Part shown: positions 8,841 through 18,591 of the stretch, piece by piece
Numbering within the stretch: position 1 is the stretch's first letter
Layout of the letters: every line of letters begins with the position of its first letter
NCBI GenBank assembly: GCA_937884635.1
Contig: CALGBW010000056.1
Span: 1-55,423, forward strand
Origin: an uncultured Chlamydiaceae bacterium
Lineage (GTDB): Bacteria > Chlamydiota > Chlamydiia > Chlamydiales > Chlamydiaceae
DNA length: 55,423 nt
Direction: 5' to 3'
Made by a program: the position numbers and the translations under genes
The notes under the pieces: generated by a model
What the model was told of the DNA's origin: nothing
Database searches by the model: none
The model's input: the letters and a program-made list of their open reading frames with translations, nothing else

Positions 8841-8911
8841 GAAACTGACAGCTACTTATCAAATCGGCATTATTGTAAAAAGCACGCCAGGTTTTTAGAA
8901 AGAGTAAATCT

Positions 8912-11900
8912 TTATTTGTCAGCAGTGATCGTAATAGGAAGTCCTGCTTGAACTAGGTCTGATTGTAAGTCTGCCAGTGAGGCAGTGATGAAAAACTCAG
9001 AGCTAGGTGAGACCGTTGCGACTTTTTTAGAGTTGCGAGTAAAGACTAAGGAAAAAGGCCGAGGTCCTGAGTGTTTGCGAAGTAGGTTTTTCAAGATAAA
9101 TAGGTGACTATGACGAACATGTTCCAGATCAAAAGAAAGAGTAATCGGTTTTAGTTCCATAGGCTGTTGTTTTGGTACAGGCTTAGGTTGTGCTTTTTTC
9201 TGAGTAGTATCGGATTTATTCGCAGTAATGTATGCCATTTTTTGCATGTGTTCTTTAATAGAATCAAAATGTTTATCACATTCTAAGATAACATCTTCGT
9301 TGACAAGAGTAAGATCTGTCATCCATCGGCAGGCGCATTTTAGGTTATCTTCCCTTTTATCTATTGTAAGAATCGCATAGATCAACCGGTCTTCTTCTAG
9401 GAAATCTTGATATAAGGAATATGTATCTGGCCAAATAGGTAACTCATAAGAGTCCATTAAGTAACTGACCTGCAGGATAGCGAATTTCTTCATAGTTGCA
9501 GACGTCAGCTTGGTCGTAACCTTATCGATTAGGAAAACAGTGCGTACAACTGAGCCATGAGGTAGCTCTTTAAAATCCTGGGGGAGCACAACGGAAAGTT
9601 TAGACAGGATATCCTTCACCGCATCCAAAGGATGTTCTGTAAGATATAAACCTAAGAGCTCTTTTTCTTTTTTAAGAATTTCTTTTTTATCTCGTACTGG
9701 GACATAGGTGGGGTATGTCGGGATTGGTGCAATATCCTGTTGTTTCATACTGCCTAAAGAAAAGAATGTCATAACGCCAAAGGCAGCTTCTTTCTTCTCT
9801 TTTGCAATTGAATCATAGATAAGATCTAATGTAGCTAATGCTACATCACGACTAGGCTCGAGCTGGTCGAAACAACCCGCATCAATTAAATGTTCCGTTT
9901 GTTTTTTCGTAACCTTTTTAATATCCGAACGTTGAATGAAATCAGCAACACTCTGATAAGGGCCATTCTTTTCCCGCTCTTCAATAATACTTTCTACTAG
10001 TCCTGTGCCGATTCCTTTAATTGCGCTCATAGCAAAACGGATTCCCTGCTCTGTAGCAACAAAGTTCGTGGTAGATTCGTTCACGTCAGGAGGAAGGACG
10101 CAGATATCCATACTATGCGCTTCGTGAATCAATTTAGCTACTTTTTCAATATCATGAAAATCGCAGGTAAGAAGAGCCGCTAGCCATTCTTTGGGATAGT
10201 TCGCTTTAAGATAGGCGGTTGTGTAGGTAATTAAGCCATAGGCAGCAGCATGGGATTTGTTAAATCCATATGATGCGAAGCGCTCCATCTTGTTAAAGAT
10301 AGCTGAGGCTAAATCAGCATTAATGCCGTTTTTTTCTGCTCGTTTACAAAAACGGGAGCGCTCTTTTTCCATTTGCTCAGCATCTTTTTTCCCCATTGCG
10401 CGTCGGAGCACATCACCCTCTCCAAGGGAGTAATTGGCTAAAGTCCCAGCTATTTGCATCACCTGTTCTTGGTACACCATGATGCCAAATGTTTCCTTTA
10501 GGATGCCCTCCATTAAAGGGTGGTCATATTCGATGACTTCCTTCCCATGTTTCCTATTAATAAAAGAGGGAATCATGTCCATAGGACCGGGGCGGTATAA
10601 AGCTCCGATCGCGATAATTTCTTCGAACATATCGGGACGTAAGCTTTTTGCCAGTTCTTGCATGCCTTTGGATTCCATCTGGAATACACCCATCGTTTTA
10701 CCTTGATGCAAGAGGTCAAATGTCGTCTTATCATCTAAGGGAAGAGTAGAGGCTTCTAGCAGAACGCCTGTTTTTTTGTAGATGGCTGACGTAGCGATAT
10801 GAATGCAGGTAAGAGTTTTCAAACCAAGAAAGTCTACTTTTAACATCCCCACGCTTTCCGAAGGTTTCATGGAGTATTGCGTGGTGATCATTGTAGAGTC
10901 TTTAGGTATGCAAATAGGGATGTGATTTGTAAGTGGTTCCCCACAGATAATGACACCGGCAGCATGGACTCCAGTATTGCGGACAGATCCTTCTAGGCGA
11001 GAAGCAAGGTCTATTAACAATGTTGCTTCTTTGTCGGAGGCATAGAGCTGTTGGAGATCAGGAGCTGTTTCTAACGCTTTTGCTAAGGAAGGGATTAGAT
11101 CTGGAATATGTTTGGCGATCATGTTGACTTTAGAAAGAGGAATATCCAAGACTCTTCCTGCATCTTTTACCGCCATTTTGGCTTTCATCGTGCCAAATGT
11201 AATAATTTGCGCTACGTTTTCTTTCCCGTGTCTTTCAATGGCATAATTGATGACCCGCTCTCTTCCCTCCATACAGATGTCAATATCGATATCAGGGTAA
11301 GAAATCCGTTCGGGATTAATAAACCTCTCAAAGAACAAGTCAAAGCGAATCGGTTCAATTTCTGTGATTCCAAGGAGGAAGAGCATGACAGAACCCGCTC
11401 CAGATCCTCTCCCAGGTCCTACAGGAATGTTATTTGCTTTTGCCCAGTTAATAATATCCCAGACAATTAGCAAATAGTCACTCATGCCTTTGGAAATGAT
11501 AATCTCTGATTCCAAAGCGAGACGTTCTTTTACGACTTGTAAGGGGTCTTTGCCAGGGAATTTGCGAGCAATATGAGCAAGTTTATCGGGAGTGTATTTT
11601 GTTAGTCCCTTTTCACACAATTCCTGAAGAAATAAAGATGTGGCGTGGTAACGTTCTTCCTCTGTGTAATCTTTTTTTAGAGAAAGGGATTCAGGGATAT
11701 AAATAGGGTAGTGTTTTTTATCAAAACACATTTCAAAACGGCAACGCTCTGCGACTTCCTGTGTATTAGCCAGCACTTCCGGGTGTTCAGGGAACAGTTC
11801 CGCCATCTGCTGTGGCGATTTAAAATAATATTCTCTACTGGGGTAGATTTTCCGTTTTGGGTTGGGAATATACGTCCCTTGTTTGGCCTTTTGAATCGGT

Positions 11901-12640
11901 TCCCCAGATTGCACATTGAGTAAAATCTCATGGGGAAGCCAATCTTCAGGGTTTAAATAGTGGATATCATTTGTTACAACAGATGGGATTCCTAGCCGTT
12001 TGCTGACCTGCAAAACAGTCTCATTGACTCGTGTCTGCTTGTCAATAAATTGGTAGTACTCCTGCTTCAACCATTCTTCTTCTAGAGAGGCTATTTTTTC
12101 ATCAGACATCCTGTGTAGCTGGACTTCACTGAAAAAATCCTCTTTAAATACATTTTGGAACCAAAGGAGTTCTTTTTTTACAGCCTCTTCTGATTGTAAA
12201 GCAGCTCTTGCAACAGAACCAGATAGGCAGGCAGATAGGCAAATCAATCCGTCAGAGTGCTGTTCAAGTAGAGATTTATCGATTCTAGGAAAGTAGTAAA
12301 AGCCTTCAGTGAAAGCAAGAGAAGAGAGAATGCGTAAATTGTGGTACCCTTGATCATTCTTACACAGAAGAATTAAATGATCCGCAACCTTTGTTCCTTT
12401 TTCTCGTTTTTTTTCAAAACGTGAATGTGGGGCTACATAAAACTCACATCCAATAATCGGACGAATATTTTGTGAAATACATTGTTTATAGAATTCTACA
12501 GCTCCGTAAAGATTCCCATGATCTGTTAAGGCTAAAGCTGGAATTCCATATTCACATGCTTTTGCAACCATACCCTTGATAGGGCAGGTTGCATCAAGAA
12601 TAGAGTATTGTGAGTGACAATGTAAGGGAATCCAGCTCAA
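8912..12640 (-). CDS. dnaE: DNA polymerase III alpha subunit
   Basis: Catalytic subunit of the replicative polymerase. The N-terminal PHP domain starts with the HCHS motif (His7, His9) and TDHGNLYG. The palm/catalytic region has GPGRGSGAGS, then PDIDID at about residues 448-454 carrying the metal-binding aspartates, followed by ITFGTMKAK and the RPGPMD and YQEQVMQ finger motifs. A tandem HhH region and an OB-fold domain follow. A Lys/Gln/Pro-rich linker near residues 1150-1170 precedes the C-terminal tau-binding domain. At 1242 residues it is longer than E. coli DnaE (1160). It starts 7 bases after the uhpC stop, so the two are probably co-transcribed. No epsilon fusion is present; a DnaQ-type exonuclease is at 20.6 kb. 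Confidence 0.96.
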   Translation of the reverse strand: MSWIPLHCHSQYSILDATCPIKGMVAKACEYGIPALALTDHGNLYGAVEFYKQCISQNIRPIIGCEFYVAPHSRFEKKREKGTKVADHLILLCKNDQGYHNLRILSSLAFTEGFYYFPRIDKSLLEQHSDGLICLSACLSGSVARAALQSEEAVKKELLWFQNVFKEDFFSEVQLHRMSDEKIASLEEEWLKQEYYQFIDKQTRVNETVLQVSKRLGIPSVVTNDIHYLNPEDWLPHEILLNVQSGEPIQKAKQGTYIPNPKRKIYPSREYYFKSPQQMAELFPEHPEVLANTQEVAERCRFEMCFDKKHYPIYIPESLSLKKDYTEEERYHATSLFLQELCEKGLTKYTPDKLAHIARKFPGKDPLQVVKERLALESEIIISKGMSDYLLIVWDIINWAKANNIPVGPGRGSGAGSVMLFLLGITEIEPIRFDLFFERFINPERISYPDIDIDICMEGRERVINYAIERHGKENVAQIITFGTMKAKMAVKDAGRVLDIPLSKVNMIAKHIPDLIPSLAKALETAPDLQQLYASDKEATLLIDLASRLEGSVRNTGVHAAGVIICGEPLTNHIPICIPKDSTMITTQYSMKPSESVGMLKVDFLGLKTLTCIHIATSAIYKKTGVLLEASTLPLDDKTTFDLLHQGKTMGVFQMESKGMQELAKSLRPDMFEEIIAIGALYRPGPMDMIPSFINRKHGKEVIEYDHPLMEGILKETFGIMVYQEQVMQIAGTLANYSLGEGDVLRRAMGKKDAEQMEKERSRFCKRAEKNGINADLASAIFNKMERFASYGFNKSHAAAYGLITYTTAYLKANYPKEWLAALLTCDFHDIEKVAKLIHEAHSMDICVLPPDVNESTTNFVATEQGIRFAMSAIKGIGTGLVESIIEEREKNGPYQSVADFIQRSDIKKVTKKQTEHLIDAGCFDQLEPSRDVALATLDLIYDSIAKEKKEAAFGVMTFFSLGSMKQQDIAPIPTYPTYVPVRDKKEILKKEKELLGLYLTEHPLDAVKDILSKLSVVLPQDFKELPHGSVVRTVFLIDKVTTKLTSATMKKFAILQVSYLMDSYELPIWPDTYSLYQDFLEEDRLIYAILTIDKREDNLKCACRWMTDLTLVNEDVILECDKHFDSIKEHMQKMAYITANKSDTTQKKAQPKPVPKQQPMELKPITLSFDLEHVRHSHLFILKNLLRKHSGPRPFSLVFTRNSKKVATVSPSSEFFITASLADLQSDLVQAGLPITITADK

Positions 12641-12647
12641 ATGATTA

Positions 12648-14027
12648 CTAAACCTTTGGTCGATTATGTGATTCTAAACTTTTTTCTGAAGCGTTCCATG
12701 TTGGTAAGAACAACATTAAAGCAATCAAAGCACAACTTAAGAGAGCGATGAAAAAGCCTTTCCATCCCCAATCTTGAGCCACTTTACCTAAGGGATACCC
12801 GGCAAAGGCTGCTCCAAAGTAAGCAAACCATCCAGTAAACCCACTTGCTGTTCCTGCTGCTTTTTTATGCGATAGTTCAGCTGAAGCTAAGCCGATCATC
12901 ATTTGTGGCCCAAAGAGGAAAAAACCTATAGTGAAAAGGAGGGAACCGTCAAACCACCAATCCACTTTGTTTTGTCCATACCATAATCCTAGAATAGCAA
13001 AGAGAAGCCCTAAAGAAAAGACCACATTCATAGGTCCCCGCTTACCTTTAGAGATTTTGTCAGATAACCAACCGGCAACGAGCATCCCAAAGAGGCCTCC
13101 TATTTCAAATAAGGAGACGCATAGGTTGGCTTTAACCGGTGCGTAGCCTTTGCTTTCTATGAGGAATAGGGCGCTCCAATCATTAATAGCCATGCGCACT
13201 ACATAGATAAAGAAGGAGGCAAAGGAAAGGAACCACAGCCATTTGTTTGTTAAAACATAAGTAAATAGAATTTCCCGAGTGGATAACTCTCGTTCCGCTT
13301 CTTCTTCCAAAATATCTGCTGTGCTTTCCTCATGAAGCGCGGCATCTTGGTCCCGTCGGTATTTTTCGATTGGGGGAAGACCTAGGGATTGAGGCGTATC
13401 GCGAAGGCGATTGATTAATACAAAGCCCATAAGAATGCATAGTATTCCAGGGATATACATAGCTCCACGCCAACCGTAGTGATCGATAGCCAAGCCCGTT
13501 AAGATAGGGATTAGAGCTCCTCCTATGTTGTGCGATGTACTCCAGATGCTCCACCACGTTCCTCTTTCTGATTTGGAATACCAGTGAGTGAGTAATCGTG
13601 CGCAAGGAGGCCACCCCCAACCTTGGAACCAACCATTGAGTCCCCACCATAGAGTGAATAGGAGAATAGAGGAAGAAAACCCAAAGCAAATATTTGATAT
13701 TCCAGTGATAATAAGACCAATGGCCATGAAATATCGGGGGTTAGATTGATCAGAAATGACTCCACTAACAAACTTGCTAATCCCATAGGTAATGTATAGA
13801 GTACTGCCGATAATGCCTAATTGGGCTTTGTCAAAACCTAAATTTGCCATAAGTATTGGCATGGCAAAGGTAAAGCTTTTACGAGTGAAATAGTAAAAGA
13901 TGTACCCCAAAAACATGCTATAGAAGATGCGTAATCTCCAATAAGAATATTGCTTTTTGATTAGCTGAGGGTCTTCAAATTTTTTGATGTGTTTTGGCGG
14001 TTGGAAAATTTTGGCAAAAATCTTCAT
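12648..14027 (-). CDS. uhpC: Hexose/glucose-6-phosphate transporter
   Basis: A major facilitator protein of the organophosphate:phosphate antiporter family, close to UhpC/UhpT/GlpT, that imports host glucose-6-phosphate in exchange for phosphate. About 12 transmembrane segments can be read across 459 residues. The N-terminal half has YFTRKSFTFAMP and the WGLNGWFQGWGWPPCARLL stretch, which is the family signature around the essential Arg. A charged loop rich in Glu around residues 225-250 separates the halves. Chlamydiae lack hexokinase, so this is a main carbon entry route. It is first in the uhpC-dnaE block, preceded by a candidate promoter. Confidence 0.93.
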   Translation of the reverse strand: MKIFAKIFQPPKHIKKFEDPQLIKKQYSYWRLRIFYSMFLGYIFYYFTRKSFTFAMPILMANLGFDKAQLGIIGSTLYITYGISKFVSGVISDQSNPRYFMAIGLIITGISNICFGFSSSILLFTLWWGLNGWFQGWGWPPCARLLTHWYSKSERGTWWSIWSTSHNIGGALIPILTGLAIDHYGWRGAMYIPGILCILMGFVLINRLRDTPQSLGLPPIEKYRRDQDAALHEESTADILEEEAERELSTREILFTYVLTNKWLWFLSFASFFIYVVRMAINDWSALFLIESKGYAPVKANLCVSLFEIGGLFGMLVAGWLSDKISKGKRGPMNVVFSLGLLFAILGLWYGQNKVDWWFDGSLLFTIGFFLFGPQMMIGLASAELSHKKAAGTASGFTGWFAYFGAAFAGYPLGKVAQDWGWKGFFIALLSCALIALMLFLPTWNASEKSLESHNRPKV

Positions 14028-14116
14028 AAGATCTCAAGGTTAAGTACTTCACGGTGCCTAGCGCATTAAGGCGTTAATACTAAAAATGGATCGGCTATTT
14101 TTTGAAAAAACCAAGG

Positions 14117-14145
14117 TTTATACCGGTTCGATTAAAAAGTCTAAA
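14117..14145 (-). promoter_or_regulatory. Candidate sigma66 promoter for uhpC-dnaE
   Basis: On the minus strand TTTAGA and TATAAA are separated by 17 bases, a reasonable match to TTGACA-N17-TATAAT, about 90 bases upstream of the uhpC ATG. The rest of the 532-base uhpC-hisS gap is AT-rich and I see no gene in it. Confidence 0.4.
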
Positions 14146-14213
14146 GTCTAATTTTTATACTAAAGGTAGTAGCTCTCCTGATTCCTCCCAATTGAGACTT
14201 GATGAGCAGTTTG

Positions 14214-14243
14214 TTGTATGATGTTAGTTTAGTCATGTATATT
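14214..14243 (+). promoter_or_regulatory. Candidate promoter upstream of hisS
   Basis: TTGTAT and TATATT are separated by 18 bases, facing hisS, leaving a leader of about 310 bases. A hairpin (TAGTCC/GGACTA arms, about 14502-14521) lies 40 bases before the hisS start. No T-box motif was seen. Confidence 0.35.
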
Positions 14244-14559
14244 CCAAGGGTTAACGAGGGCTTCTGTTGTAAGGATCCCACGTTGCTATATTGTATGAGA
14301 AAGGGAACTTGGGTTTAACTACTAAGGCGTCTATTCTATTTGGTAGAGTCCGCAATTCTTTCTGCTTCTGTCGTAATAGACCTTCTTCCCCTTTTTTGGA
14401 AGTCCTGCCGTTTCAAAATGGCGCACTATGCGAAGCAATTTTCGTATTCCCAATATTTCTTGATTCTCCTAAGATCTTCCTTCTCCAGGCTTTAAGAGTG
14501 TAGTCCTTTAAAAGGGACTATTTCAGACTTGCATAAATCGCTAAATCAAGAGTTTTTCA

Positions 14560-15852
14560 GTGAAAACACCTCTTCCTAAGGGTGTATATGATATATACCC
14601 CTATATCACAGAAGAACAGAGTATGTGGAGAAGTACGTTTTTATGGCAAGAAGTGGAGCAAATAGCTCGGCACGTTTGTCGTATGTATGGCTTCTCTGAG
14701 ATTCGTACTCCTGTTTTTGAAAAATCAGAGCTATTTTCTCATGTAGGGGAGGATAGTGATATTGTGAAAAAGGAAATGTACACGTTCCCTGATAGGAAAG
14801 GGCGTTCTCTTACTTTACGCCCCGAGGGAACAGCAGCAGTGGTTCGTTCTTTATTAGACCATTGCCCTGATGCGCATGTTGAAAATAAATTTTATTATAT
14901 CCTTCCTATGTTTCGCTATGAGCGACAACAAGCCGGAAGGTATCGTCAGCATCATCAATTTGGTGTGGAGTCTATGGGGGTAAAGCACCCTCTTGTAGAT
15001 GGGGAGGTTATTCATATGTTGTGGCAGTTTTATGCTGCAGTGGGATTACAACATATGCATCTCCATGTCAATTATCTGGGTGGGGTTCACACACGTGGAG
15101 TTTATAACTCGTTATTGAAAGAATACTTTGCGGAACGTTTTCAGAGTCTATCTCCGATAAGCCAGGAAAGATTTCATTCAAATGTATTACGTATTTTAGA
15201 TTCTAAGGAGCCTGAGGATCAGGAGATTATTCAGTCGGCTCCTCCTATTCTAAATTATCTGTCAGAGGAAGATTCAGCATATTTCTCTTGTGTACTGGAT
15301 GTATTGAAGGGGTTAGGGATTTCTTACACTGTAAATCCTAGATTGGTGCGCGGGTTGGATTACTATACAGATATTGTGTTTGAAGCGGTCACTACTTTTA
15401 AAGGGCATTCTTATGCTCTCGGAGGAGGAGGGCGTTATGATGATTTAATAGAACGTTCTGGAGGACCCAAAACCCCATCTTGTGGTTTTGGTATAGGGTT
15501 AGAACGTGTCATACAAACGCTATTGGCTCAAGGGAATTATATTATGAAAGAGCGTTTTATCTTTCGTTTGATACCTCTTTCTGAAAAAGAAGATCAGTTT
15601 TGTTTTTCATGGGCACAAAAATTGCGGGAGTTAGGCATCCCTACGGAAGTAGACTGGGCTCATAAAAAGGTAAAAGCTGCATTGAGGGCAGCAGATTTTC
15701 AAAAGACTCCTTTTGTTTGTTTAATAGGCGAATCTGAGTTGGTTTCTGGTCGTTTTATTATAAAAGATATGAGAAACCATCAGGAATTTTCTGGCTTGCA
15801 AGGAGATATAGAGAACAGGTTGTTATATGAAGTACAGAACACATCGTTGTAA
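14560..15852 (+). CDS. hisS: Histidyl-tRNA synthetase
   Basis: Class II synthetase that charges tRNA-His in the cytosol. Motif 2 is visible in the PMFRYERQQAGRYRQHHQFGVE region, and the histidine-specific LVRGLDYYTDIVFE, GGGRYDDL and motif 3 GFGIGLERV stretches follow. The C-terminal alpha/beta anticodon-binding domain begins near residue 325. The length of 430 residues fits the family. The start is GTG, with AAGAG 7 bases upstream; residues from LPKGVYDI match the normal HisS N-terminus. The end overlaps aspS by 26 bases, so the two synthetases are translationally coupled. Confidence 0.96.
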   Translation: MKTPLPKGVYDIYPYITEEQSMWRSTFLWQEVEQIARHVCRMYGFSEIRTPVFEKSELFSHVGEDSDIVKKEMYTFPDRKGRSLTLRPEGTAAVVRSLLDHCPDAHVENKFYYILPMFRYERQQAGRYRQHHQFGVESMGVKHPLVDGEVIHMLWQFYAAVGLQHMHLHVNYLGGVHTRGVYNSLLKEYFAERFQSLSPISQERFHSNVLRILDSKEPEDQEIIQSAPPILNYLSEEDSAYFSCVLDVLKGLGISYTVNPRLVRGLDYYTDIVFEAVTTFKGHSYALGGGGRYDDLIERSGGPKTPSCGFGIGLERVIQTLLAQGNYIMKERFIFRLIPLSEKEDQFCFSWAQKLRELGIPTEVDWAHKKVKAALRAADFQKTPFVCLIGESELVSGRFIIKDMRNHQEFSGLQGDIENRLLYEVQNTSL

Positions 15853-17575
15853 TGAGTTATCTATACATAACGTAGGCGAGAAAGTCCTATTGTCTGGTTG
15901 GGTGCACCGATATCGTAATCACGGGGGTGTGATTTTTATTGATTTACGAGACCGGTTTGGGATTACGCAAGTTGTGTGCAGGGAAGATCAAAGCCCTGAG
16001 TTACTAGCTTTGATGGATTCTTTGCGTTCAGAGTGGGTGGTTTCTGTAGAGGGGACTGTCTGCAAACGTCTTGATGGTATGGAGAATACACAATTAGCAA
16101 CAGGTGCTATTGAGGTAGAAGTAGAAAGCTTAGAAGTGCTTTCTAGAGCACAGAATTTGCCGTTTTCTATTTCTGATGAACACATCAATGTGAATGAAGA
16201 GTTACGTTTGACCTATCGCTATTTGGATATGCGTAGGGGGGCTGTTCTCGATCGGTTGGTTGCTCGACATCAAGTGATGATGGCTTGTCGCCGTTTTATG
16301 GATGCAAATGGATTTACTGAAGTTGTAACACCTGTTTTAGGAAAATCAACTCCAGAAGGGGCCAGGGACTATGTTGTGCCTTCTAGGATTTATCCAGGAT
16401 GTTTCTATGCTTTGCCACAATCTCCTCAGCTGTTTAAGCAAATTTTAATGATTGGTGGGTTAGATCGGTATTTCCAAATCGCTACTTGCTTTCGTGATGA
16501 AGATTTACGAGCAGATCGTCAGCCAGAGTTTGCTCAAATTGATATTGAAATAAGCTTCGGTAGTCCAGACGACCTGTTCCCTATTATTGAGCAGCTGATG
16601 GTTGAGCTATTTGCAACTAAGGGTATTCAGATAGAATTGCCATTAAGGCGCATGACATATCAAGAGGCTAAGGATTCTTATGGAACCGATAAACCAGATT
16701 TGCGTTTTGATTTGCGTTTACGTGATTGCAGAGAGTTCGCTAAAAAATTCTCGTTTTCTATTTTCTTAGATCAGCTAGCTCAAGGAGGAGCTGTTAAAGG
16801 TTTTTGTGTTCCTGGGGGAGCGGATATTTCACGTAAACAGCTAGATGGATACACAGAGTTTGTTAAACGTTATGGAGCCATGGGGCTTGTTTGGATTAAG
16901 AAACAAGAGAATGGAGTTGCCTCTAACGTGGCAAAATTTGCTTCAGAAGAAGTTTTCGATGAGATGTTTGCATTTTTTGAAGCAAAGAATCAGGATATGT
17001 TGCTTCTGATTGCGGCTCCAGAGGATATTGCTAATCAGGCTCTAGATCATTTGCGCCGTTTAATTGCTAAAGAACGTAATTTGTACGATGAATCGCAATA
17101 CTGCTTCACTTGGATTACAGACTTCCCTCTGTTTGCTAAAGAAGAAGGAAGAATTTGTTCAGAACATCATCCGTTTACGTCCCCGTTAGAAGAGGATATT
17201 CCTCTACTCGATCAGGATCCTTTGCGTGTTCGTTCATCCAGTTATGACCTTGTTTTGAATGGATATGAAATTGCCTCTGGATCTCAACGGATTCATAATT
17301 CTGATTTGCAAAATAAAATTTTCTCTATGCTAAATCTGTCCAGCAGCGACATAGAAGAAAAATTTGGTTTCTTTATTAAAGCTTTAAGTTTTGGAACCCC
17401 TCCTCATCTCGGGATTGCATTGGGATTAGATCGGATTGTAATGGTCTTGACTGGGGCAGATAGCATCAGAGAGGTGATAGCCTTTCCTAAAACACAGAGG
17501 GCTGCAGAGCTGATGATGGAAGCTCCATCAGCTGTTTTGCCTGAACAATTGAAAGAGTTAGGTATTAAGATTTAA
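15827..17575 (+). CDS. aspS: Aspartyl-tRNA synthetase
   Basis: Class IIb synthetase for tRNA-Asp, possibly non-discriminating as in other chlamydiae that use GatCAB; that is inference. An N-terminal OB anticodon-binding domain covers about residues 1-110 (VLLSGWVHRYRNHGGVIFIDLRD). The catalytic core has motif 1, the SPQLFKQ loop, motif 2 (CFRDEDLRADRQPEFAQIDIE) and motif 3 (GLGDR-type GIALGLDRIVM). The bacterial GAD insertion domain lies near residues 300-420. The length of 582 residues is normal for the bacterial type. The start lies inside the end of hisS. Confidence 0.96.
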   Translation: MKYRTHRCNELSIHNVGEKVLLSGWVHRYRNHGGVIFIDLRDRFGITQVVCREDQSPELLALMDSLRSEWVVSVEGTVCKRLDGMENTQLATGAIEVEVESLEVLSRAQNLPFSISDEHINVNEELRLTYRYLDMRRGAVLDRLVARHQVMMACRRFMDANGFTEVVTPVLGKSTPEGARDYVVPSRIYPGCFYALPQSPQLFKQILMIGGLDRYFQIATCFRDEDLRADRQPEFAQIDIEISFGSPDDLFPIIEQLMVELFATKGIQIELPLRRMTYQEAKDSYGTDKPDLRFDLRLRDCREFAKKFSFSIFLDQLAQGGAVKGFCVPGGADISRKQLDGYTEFVKRYGAMGLVWIKKQENGVASNVAKFASEEVFDEMFAFFEAKNQDMLLLIAAPEDIANQALDHLRRLIAKERNLYDESQYCFTWITDFPLFAKEEGRICSEHHPFTSPLEEDIPLLDQDPLRVRSSSYDLVLNGYEIASGSQRIHNSDLQNKIFSMLNLSSSDIEEKFGFFIKALSFGTPPHLGIALGLDRIVMVLTGADSIREVIAFPKTQRAAELMMEAPSAVLPEQLKELGIKI

Positions 17576-17651
17576 CAAAAAATAAAAATTTTATTAGCCG
17601 CAGATAGGAAGAGACGGGAAAGATAGGATTTGGTATACCCGATATGATTTC

Positions 17652-17684
17652 AGCATAAGAATCACGTATGCTGTGATTTATAAT
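17652..17684 (+). promoter_or_regulatory. Interlocked inverted repeats abutting a TATAAT box
   Basis: Two inverted repeats interleave: AGCATA (17652) with TATGCT (17667), and AATCAC (17660) with GTGATT (17673). They cannot both form hairpins at once. The second arm touches TATAAT at 17679-17684, which reads as a -10 box without a good -35. This precedes mip by about 120 bases. It could be an operator pair with an activator-dependent promoter, or alternative RNA structures. Confidence 0.4.
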
Positions 17685-17802
17685 TTTAGGAAGCCGTTTT
17701 CTTAATAAGATAGCTAAAAAAGGAGGAAGCGAGAGGTTGGCTGTGTTAAACAGGTGCTATCCCTCTTCACAAGTTTAAAGTGAAGTTTCTCGCGTAACTT
17801 TG

Positions 17803-18591
17803 ATGAAAAGCCGTTGGAATTTACTAGTTATTGCATTGACTGCATCTTTGTCTCTTTCTTCTTGTGGCTCTCAGCCCAGTAAACAAGTAAGCGTTGCTCA
17901 TGGCGCTACGAGTGGTGGGGCTGGAGAAAAAGAGGATGCAATTAGTATGGAGTTAACTGCGAATCAAAAATTATCAAGAACATTTGGGCATTTATTAGCT
18001 AGACAGCTGGCAAGAGCTGAGGATGTAATTTTAGATTTGGCAGAGGTTGCTAAAGGATTACAGGATGAATTGGATTGTAAACCCGCTCCTTTAACAGAAG
18101 CTGAATATGAAAGTAAAATGGCTGAAGTGCAAAAGATGGCTTTTGAGAGAAAATCTCAAGAGAACCTTTCTTTAGCGGAAAAATTCTTGCAAGAGAATCG
18201 GAAAAATGAAGGGGTAGTAGAGGTAGAACCAAGTCGCTTACAGTACCGTATTGTTAAAGAGGGAACGGGTAAGGTTCTGTCCGGCAAACCATCGGCGCTA
18301 CTGCATTATAAAGGAAGTTTTATCAGTGGTCAGGTGTTTAGTAGCTCTGAAGGCAATAAAGAGCCTATTCTCTTGCCATTGTCTCAAACAATTCCAGGGT
18401 TTGCTATGGGAATGCAGGGGATGAAGGAAGGCGAGGTGCGCGTTCTCTATATCCACCCAGATTTAGCTTACGGCACATCCGGTCAATTACCTCCTAATTC
18501 TCTGCTGATTTTTGAAATTAGTTTGATTAAAGCTGATGGAGTAGGAGATGCAGCAGCCTTGACTGATGAAGATGGAATTTCGGCTTCATGA
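17803..18591 (+). CDS. mip: Mip-like FKBP peptidyl-prolyl isomerase lipoprotein
   Basis: A surface-associated peptidyl-prolyl cis-trans isomerase, homologue of the Legionella macrophage infectivity potentiator. The N-terminus has a lipoprotein signal with a hydrophobic core and the lipobox LSSC, so Cys21 should be acylated; Lnt in this window performs the last acylation step. The FKBP-N dimerisation region spans about residues 50-140, with conserved QKLSRTFGHLL. The C-terminal FKBP domain has LLHYKGSF, the GFAMGMQGMKEGE core and HPDLAYG. The 262-residue protein has a longer Gly/Ser/Ala spacer after the lipobox and a longer tail than C. trachomatis Mip (243). The ATG after an adjacent TTG was taken as start. 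It overlaps trmL by 4 bases. Confidence 0.93.
   Translation: MKSRWNLLVIALTASLSLSSCGSQPSKQVSVAHGATSGGAGEKEDAISMELTANQKLSRTFGHLLARQLARAEDVILDLAEVAKGLQDELDCKPAPLTEAEYESKMAEVQKMAFERKSQENLSLAEKFLQENRKNEGVVEVEPSRLQYRIVKEGTGKVLSGKPSALLHYKGSFISGQVFSSSEGNKEPILLPLSQTIPGFAMGMQGMKEGEVRVLYIHPDLAYGTSGQLPPNSLLIFEISLIKADGVGDAAALTDEDGISAS

Noticed and set aside
11108..11470. 120-codon plus-strand frame opposite dnaE
   Set aside because: Antisense shadow of a strongly conserved polymerase gene, with no independent support.
14291..14503. 70-codon plus-strand frame between uhpC and hisS
   Set aside because: No ribosome site, no recognisable pattern, and it sits in a promoter-containing gap.
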